Source of the DNA: Myxococcales bacterium
GTDB taxonomy: Bacteria; Myxococcota; Bradymonadia; UBA7976; UBA1532
Length of the DNA: 11,698 nt
Reading direction: 5' to 3'
Assembly (NCBI GenBank): GCA_020430675.1
Contig: JAGQJJ010000057.1
Location: 1 to 11,698, forward strand
The notes under the pieces were generated by a model, which saw nothing but the letters and a program-made list of their open reading frames with translations, was not told the origin of the DNA and did no database searches. Shown one piece after another: positions 8,354 to 11,698 of this stretch. Within the stretch, counting starts at the first letter, position 1, and each line of letters starts with the position of its first letter. The position numbers and the translations under genes are program-made.

Positions 8354-8364
8354 GGGCCTCCCAT
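8352..8364 (-). promoter_or_regulatory. Small hairpin covering the lon ribosome-binding site and start codon
   Basis: On the minus strand ATGGG-AGG-CCCAT forms a 5-bp stem with a 3-nt loop. The loop and one arm are the GGGAGG ribosome-binding site, and the other arm contains the first two bases of the lon ATG. The spacing from ribosome-binding site to ATG is only 3 nt. The stem is short, so it could be marginal at growth temperature. Confidence 0.35.
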
Positions 8365-8412
8365 CGGCGCGATCGCGCGGCTCGCGGCGGTCCCGGGCGG
8401 CCGCCACGAGGA

Positions 8413-8441
8413 AGATTCAATCAGCTCGTCTGGAGATTCAA
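8413..8441 (-). repeat. Paired TTGAATCT direct repeats upstream of lon
   Basis: TTGAATCT occurs at 8434-8441 and 8413-8420 (minus strand), exactly 21 bp apart, about two helical turns, in the clpX-lon gap. Two same-face copies suggest a possible operator for a dimeric regulator, but no convincing -10 follows either copy. Confidence 0.35.
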
Positions 8442-8451
8442 CCGCGCCCGT

Positions 8452-9708
<1,257 letters not shown>

Positions 9709-9736
9709 GCCGTGTCCTCCCGCGCCGCTGCGGTCC

Positions 9737-10366
9737 TCAGAGGCCGACCGGCGGCACCCGCGACATGACCTCGTCGATCAACCCGTAGGCCTTGGCATCG
9801 GCCGCGGTCATGAACCGGTCGCGGTCGGTGTCGATCGAGATCTTGTCGAGCGGCTGCCCGGTGTTATGGGCCAGGATCTGGTTGATCACGTCGCGCAACC
9901 GCAGGATTTCCTTGGCCTGGATCTCGATGTCGGCCGCCTGACCCTGCGCCCCACCGAGGGGCTGATGCACCATGATGCGCGAATGGGCGAGGCTGAAGCG
10001 ACGGCCACGCTCGCCGCTCGACAGCAAAAACGCGCCCATGCTCGCCGCCTGGCCGATGCAGATGGTGCTGACCGGGCATTTGACGTGGTTCATCGTGTCG
10101 TAGATGGCCAGCCCGCTGGTGATCACCCCGCCCGGCGAGTTGATGTAGAGCGAGATCTCCTTGTCGGGGTCTTCGCTCTCCAGGAACAGGAGCTGGGCGA
10201 TGACGACGTTGGCCACGGCGTCATTGATCGGCGTGCCGAGGAAGATGATGCGGTCCTTGAGCAGTCGGCTGAAAATGTCCCAGCCGCGCTCCCCACGGTG
10301 CGTCTGCTCGACCACCGTGGGGATCAACCCGCGGGGCACGTATTCCATCCAATCCGGGTAGCTCAT
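9737..10366 (-). CDS. clpP: ClpP, proteolytic subunit of Clp protease
   Basis: A serine peptidase that forms a 14-subunit barrel and cuts polypeptides delivered by ClpX. The catalytic triad is S109 (GQAASMGAF), H134 ([10 protein letters not shown]) and D183 (DTDRDRF), each 12 residues after the mature E. coli numbers, so the spacing is intact. The N-terminal [27 protein letters not shown] is typical. At 209 residues it is slightly longer at the N-terminus than the minimal family, and a short propeptide may be removed. ATG 10366 overlaps the tig stop as ATGA, with GAGG 7 nt upstream, so translation is probably coupled to tig. M7 (in MEYVPRG) is an alternative start with a weaker ribosome-binding site. 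The next gene, clpX, is its partner. Confidence 0.98.
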   Translation of the reverse strand: MSYPDWMEYVPRGLIPTVVEQTHRGERGWDIFSRLLKDRIIFLGTPINDAVANVVIAQLLFLESEDPDKEISLYINSPGGVITSGLAIYDTMNHVKCPVSTICIGQAASMGAFLLSSGERGRRFSLAHSRIMVHQPLGGAQGQAADIEIQAKEILRLRDVINQILAHNTGQPLDKISIDTDRDRFMTAADAKAYGLIDEVMSRVPPVGL

Positions 10367-11698
10367 TCAGCCGCCTCTTCGGTCGGGCCGTGGTCGTGAT
10401 CGTGGTCGTGATCATGGTCGTGCTTGTGCGCAGGCACGGCCTTCTCAACCGAGGTCACGTTAGCCTTGGTCAAAAGAAAATCAAGCACCTTGGTCTCTCG
10501 CATACGACGCCGCAGACCCGCCCGACGATTCGGATCGCGGTACGCTTCGCGGAGCCGCGCGCCATATTGACCGGTCTGGCGCACGATGAACTCGATATAG
10601 CTGTCGACCTCGCGCGGCGCGACCTCGATCGACTCCTTCTCGGCGATGGCGTCGAGCACCAGCGCGGCGCGCACCTCGGTGATCGCCTCGTCGCGCAGCG
10701 CGTCGCCCTGATCGAGCGCCTGCGCCTTGGCCTCTTCGGCGGGCATGCCGGCGTCGATCATCTCGCGGGCGAGCTGGTTCTGGCGCTGCAATACCTCGTC
10801 GTCGACCAGCGAGGGCGGGGCGTCGAAGTCGTAGGCGGCGCCGATCTGGGCGCGCAGCGCGGTGCGGGCCTCTTCGTCGGAGCGGCGGTTGAAGCGGGCT
10901 TCGATCTCGGCCTTGGTGCGCGCCCGGACCGCGTCGAGGTCGGGTTCGCCGAGCAGATCGGCGAGCGGCTGGCCGATCTCGGGCACGACCTGCTGGCGCA
11001 GCGCTTTGAGCGTGATGTGGAAGGTGGCCTCTTTGCCGGCGAGGTTGGGCGCACCGTACTGCTCGGGGAAGCTGACCTGGATGGCAAAGCTCTCGCCGAC
11101 CTCATGACCGACGATCTGGCCCTCGAAGCCGGGGATGAACTGGCCGCTGCCGAGGTGCAGCTCGGCGTCCTGCGCGGTGCCGCCGGGGAACGGGATCTCA
11201 TCGATCTCGCCCCGGTAGTCGATCACCACCTGGTCGCCGTCGCGGGCGTCGGTGCGGTCTTCGATGGGCTCGAAGCGGGTGAAGTGCTCGGCGACGTGCT
11301 CCAGTTCGTGCTCGACCACGTCGGGCGACGCGACGTAGACCTCGCGCTCGATCGAGAGCGACTCGTAGGCTTGCAGCTCGATATCGGGCGCGATCTCGAA
11401 GGTGACCGTGAAGCTGAAGGCGTGACCCTCGCGCGGTGCGCCGGCGTCGACTTCGGGCCGGCTGACCGGCACGATCTCGTGGTCGTCGAGCAGCGTCTTC
11501 CAACCCTCTTCGACGAGTTGCTGGCCGACCTCGGAGATGGCCTGGGACTGGTACCGCTTGCGCAGATGGCCGAGCGGCACCTTGCCCTGGCGAAAACCCG
11601 GGAGGCGCGCCCGCTGGCCGATCTGGTTGTAGAACTTGGAGAAGGCCGAGTCGACCTTCGATGAGGGCACCTCGAACTGCACCCGTCGCCGGACGCTG
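10363..11698 (-). CDS. tig: Trigger factor (ribosome-associated chaperone), N-terminus cut by window edge
   Basis: A chaperone that docks at the ribosomal exit tunnel and shields nascent chains; its middle domain is an FKBP-type prolyl isomerase. The frame stays open to the right edge and reads [15 protein letters not shown] there, matching the family about 10-20 residues in, so the GTG at 11682 is not the real start. The ribosome-binding signature PGFRQGKVP is present. The FKBP-like domain ([13 protein letters not shown] to [11 protein letters not shown]) and the helical C-terminal domain with substrate-binding arms follow. The protein ends in [22 protein letters not shown], a His-Asp run reminiscent of the metal-binding tail of SlyD. 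Its stop overlaps the clpP start by 4 bp (ATGA). The promoter of the cluster must lie beyond the window. Confidence 0.97.
   Translation of the reverse strand, partial: SVRRRVQFEVPSSKVDSAFSKFYNQIGQRARLPGFRQGKVPLGHLRKRYQSQAISEVGQQLVEEGWKTLLDDHEIVPVSRPEVDAGAPREGHAFSFTVTFEIAPDIELQAYESLSIEREVYVASPDVVEHELEHVAEHFTRFEPIEDRTDARDGDQVVIDYRGEIDEIPFPGGTAQDAELHLGSGQFIPGFEGQIVGHEVGESFAIQVSFPEQYGAPNLAGKEATFHITLKALRQQVVPEIGQPLADLLGEPDLDAVRARTKAEIEARFNRRSDEEARTALRAQIGAAYDFDAPPSLVDDEVLQRQNQLAREMIDAGMPAEEAKAQALDQGDALRDEAITEVRAALVLDAIAEKESIEVAPREVDSYIEFIVRQTGQYGARLREAYRDPNRRAGLRRRMRETKVLDFLLTKANVTSVEKAVPAHKHDHDHDHDHDHGPTEEAAE
10387..10428 (-). repeat. His-Asp codon run at the 3' end of tig
   Basis: Fourteen codons encode [14 protein letters not shown], with alternating CAC/CAT and GAC/GAT codons, so selection at the protein level is as likely as simple slippage. 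The run ends 8 codons before the tig stop codon, so the leader of clpP lies just downstream. Confidence 0.9.

Noticed and set aside
8354..8407. GTG at 8407 as lon start, adding 18 residues
   Set aside because: No ribosome-binding site precedes it and the extra residues are unlike Lon N-termini; ATG 8353 has GGGAGG.
8413..8441. Heat-shock sigma (sigma32-type) promoter for lon built on GTTGAA
   Set aside because: No CCCCAT-like -10 lies 13-15 nt downstream; only the direct repeats are supported.
11680..11682. GTG as the start of trigger factor
   Set aside because: The frame continues to the window edge and reads SVRRR before it, matching the conserved part of the family, so the start lies outside.

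Overview
The window is GC-rich and gene-dense. Its most recognisable part is the cytosolic protein quality-control cluster in the order tig-clpP-clpX-lon, all on the minus strand and read from the right edge inward. The left half carries envelope or secreted-protein genes in a style common in Myxococcota and other former Deltaproteobacteria: a MopE-type 'DxDxDG...DCDD...DQDCDG' metal-binding motif, a cysteine-ladder repeat protein, and a TM2-like membrane protein with a very long Pro/Ala/Arg linker. A Myxococcota-like source is therefore an inference from gene style and composition; no taxonomic marker was compared.

Layout, left to right. 3-449 (+) is the 3' end of a gene for a Cys-rich 19-residue-repeat protein. 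It converges on a 645-aa TM2-like protein (471-2408, -) across a 21-bp gap, inside a hairpin that contains both stop codons. Upstream of the latter, on the same strand, is a 764-aa membrane protein with a sulfatase/alkaline-phosphatase-fold domain (2494-4788, -). It diverges from a small secreted protein of unknown function (4888-5433, +). A terminator cluster (5449-5537) separates that gene from two minus-strand tRNA genes: tRNA-Asp(GTC) at 5538-5614, with its own likely promoter at 5656-5684, and tRNA-Val(TAC) at 5764-5836. Then come lon (5906-8353), clpX (8452-9708), clpP (9737-10366) and the truncated tig (10363 to the right edge), all minus.

How the genes work together. Trigger factor meets nascent chains at the ribosome, ClpX unfolds substrates and feeds them to ClpP, and Lon degrades damaged and regulatory proteins. 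tig and clpP overlap by 4 bp (ATGA), clpP and clpX are 28 bp apart, and clpX and lon are 98 bp apart, so one transcript is plausible. lon may have extra control: paired TTGAATCT repeats lie upstream, and its ribosome-binding site and start codon sit in a small hairpin. No good terminator is visible between lon and tRNA-Val.

Most unusual points: (1) the sulfatase-fold protein has threonine (T432), not Cys/Ser, at the nucleophile position, joined to a seven-helix membrane domain through a MopE-type motif, which fits an LtaS/EptA-like transferase or phosphodiesterase better than a classical sulfatase; (2) trigger factor ends in a run of His-Asp pairs; (3) the Cys-repeat protein has one unit that has lost two of its four cysteines. 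I see no CRISPR array, insertion sequence, prophage or defence system, and nothing that amounts to a clearly new multi-gene system.
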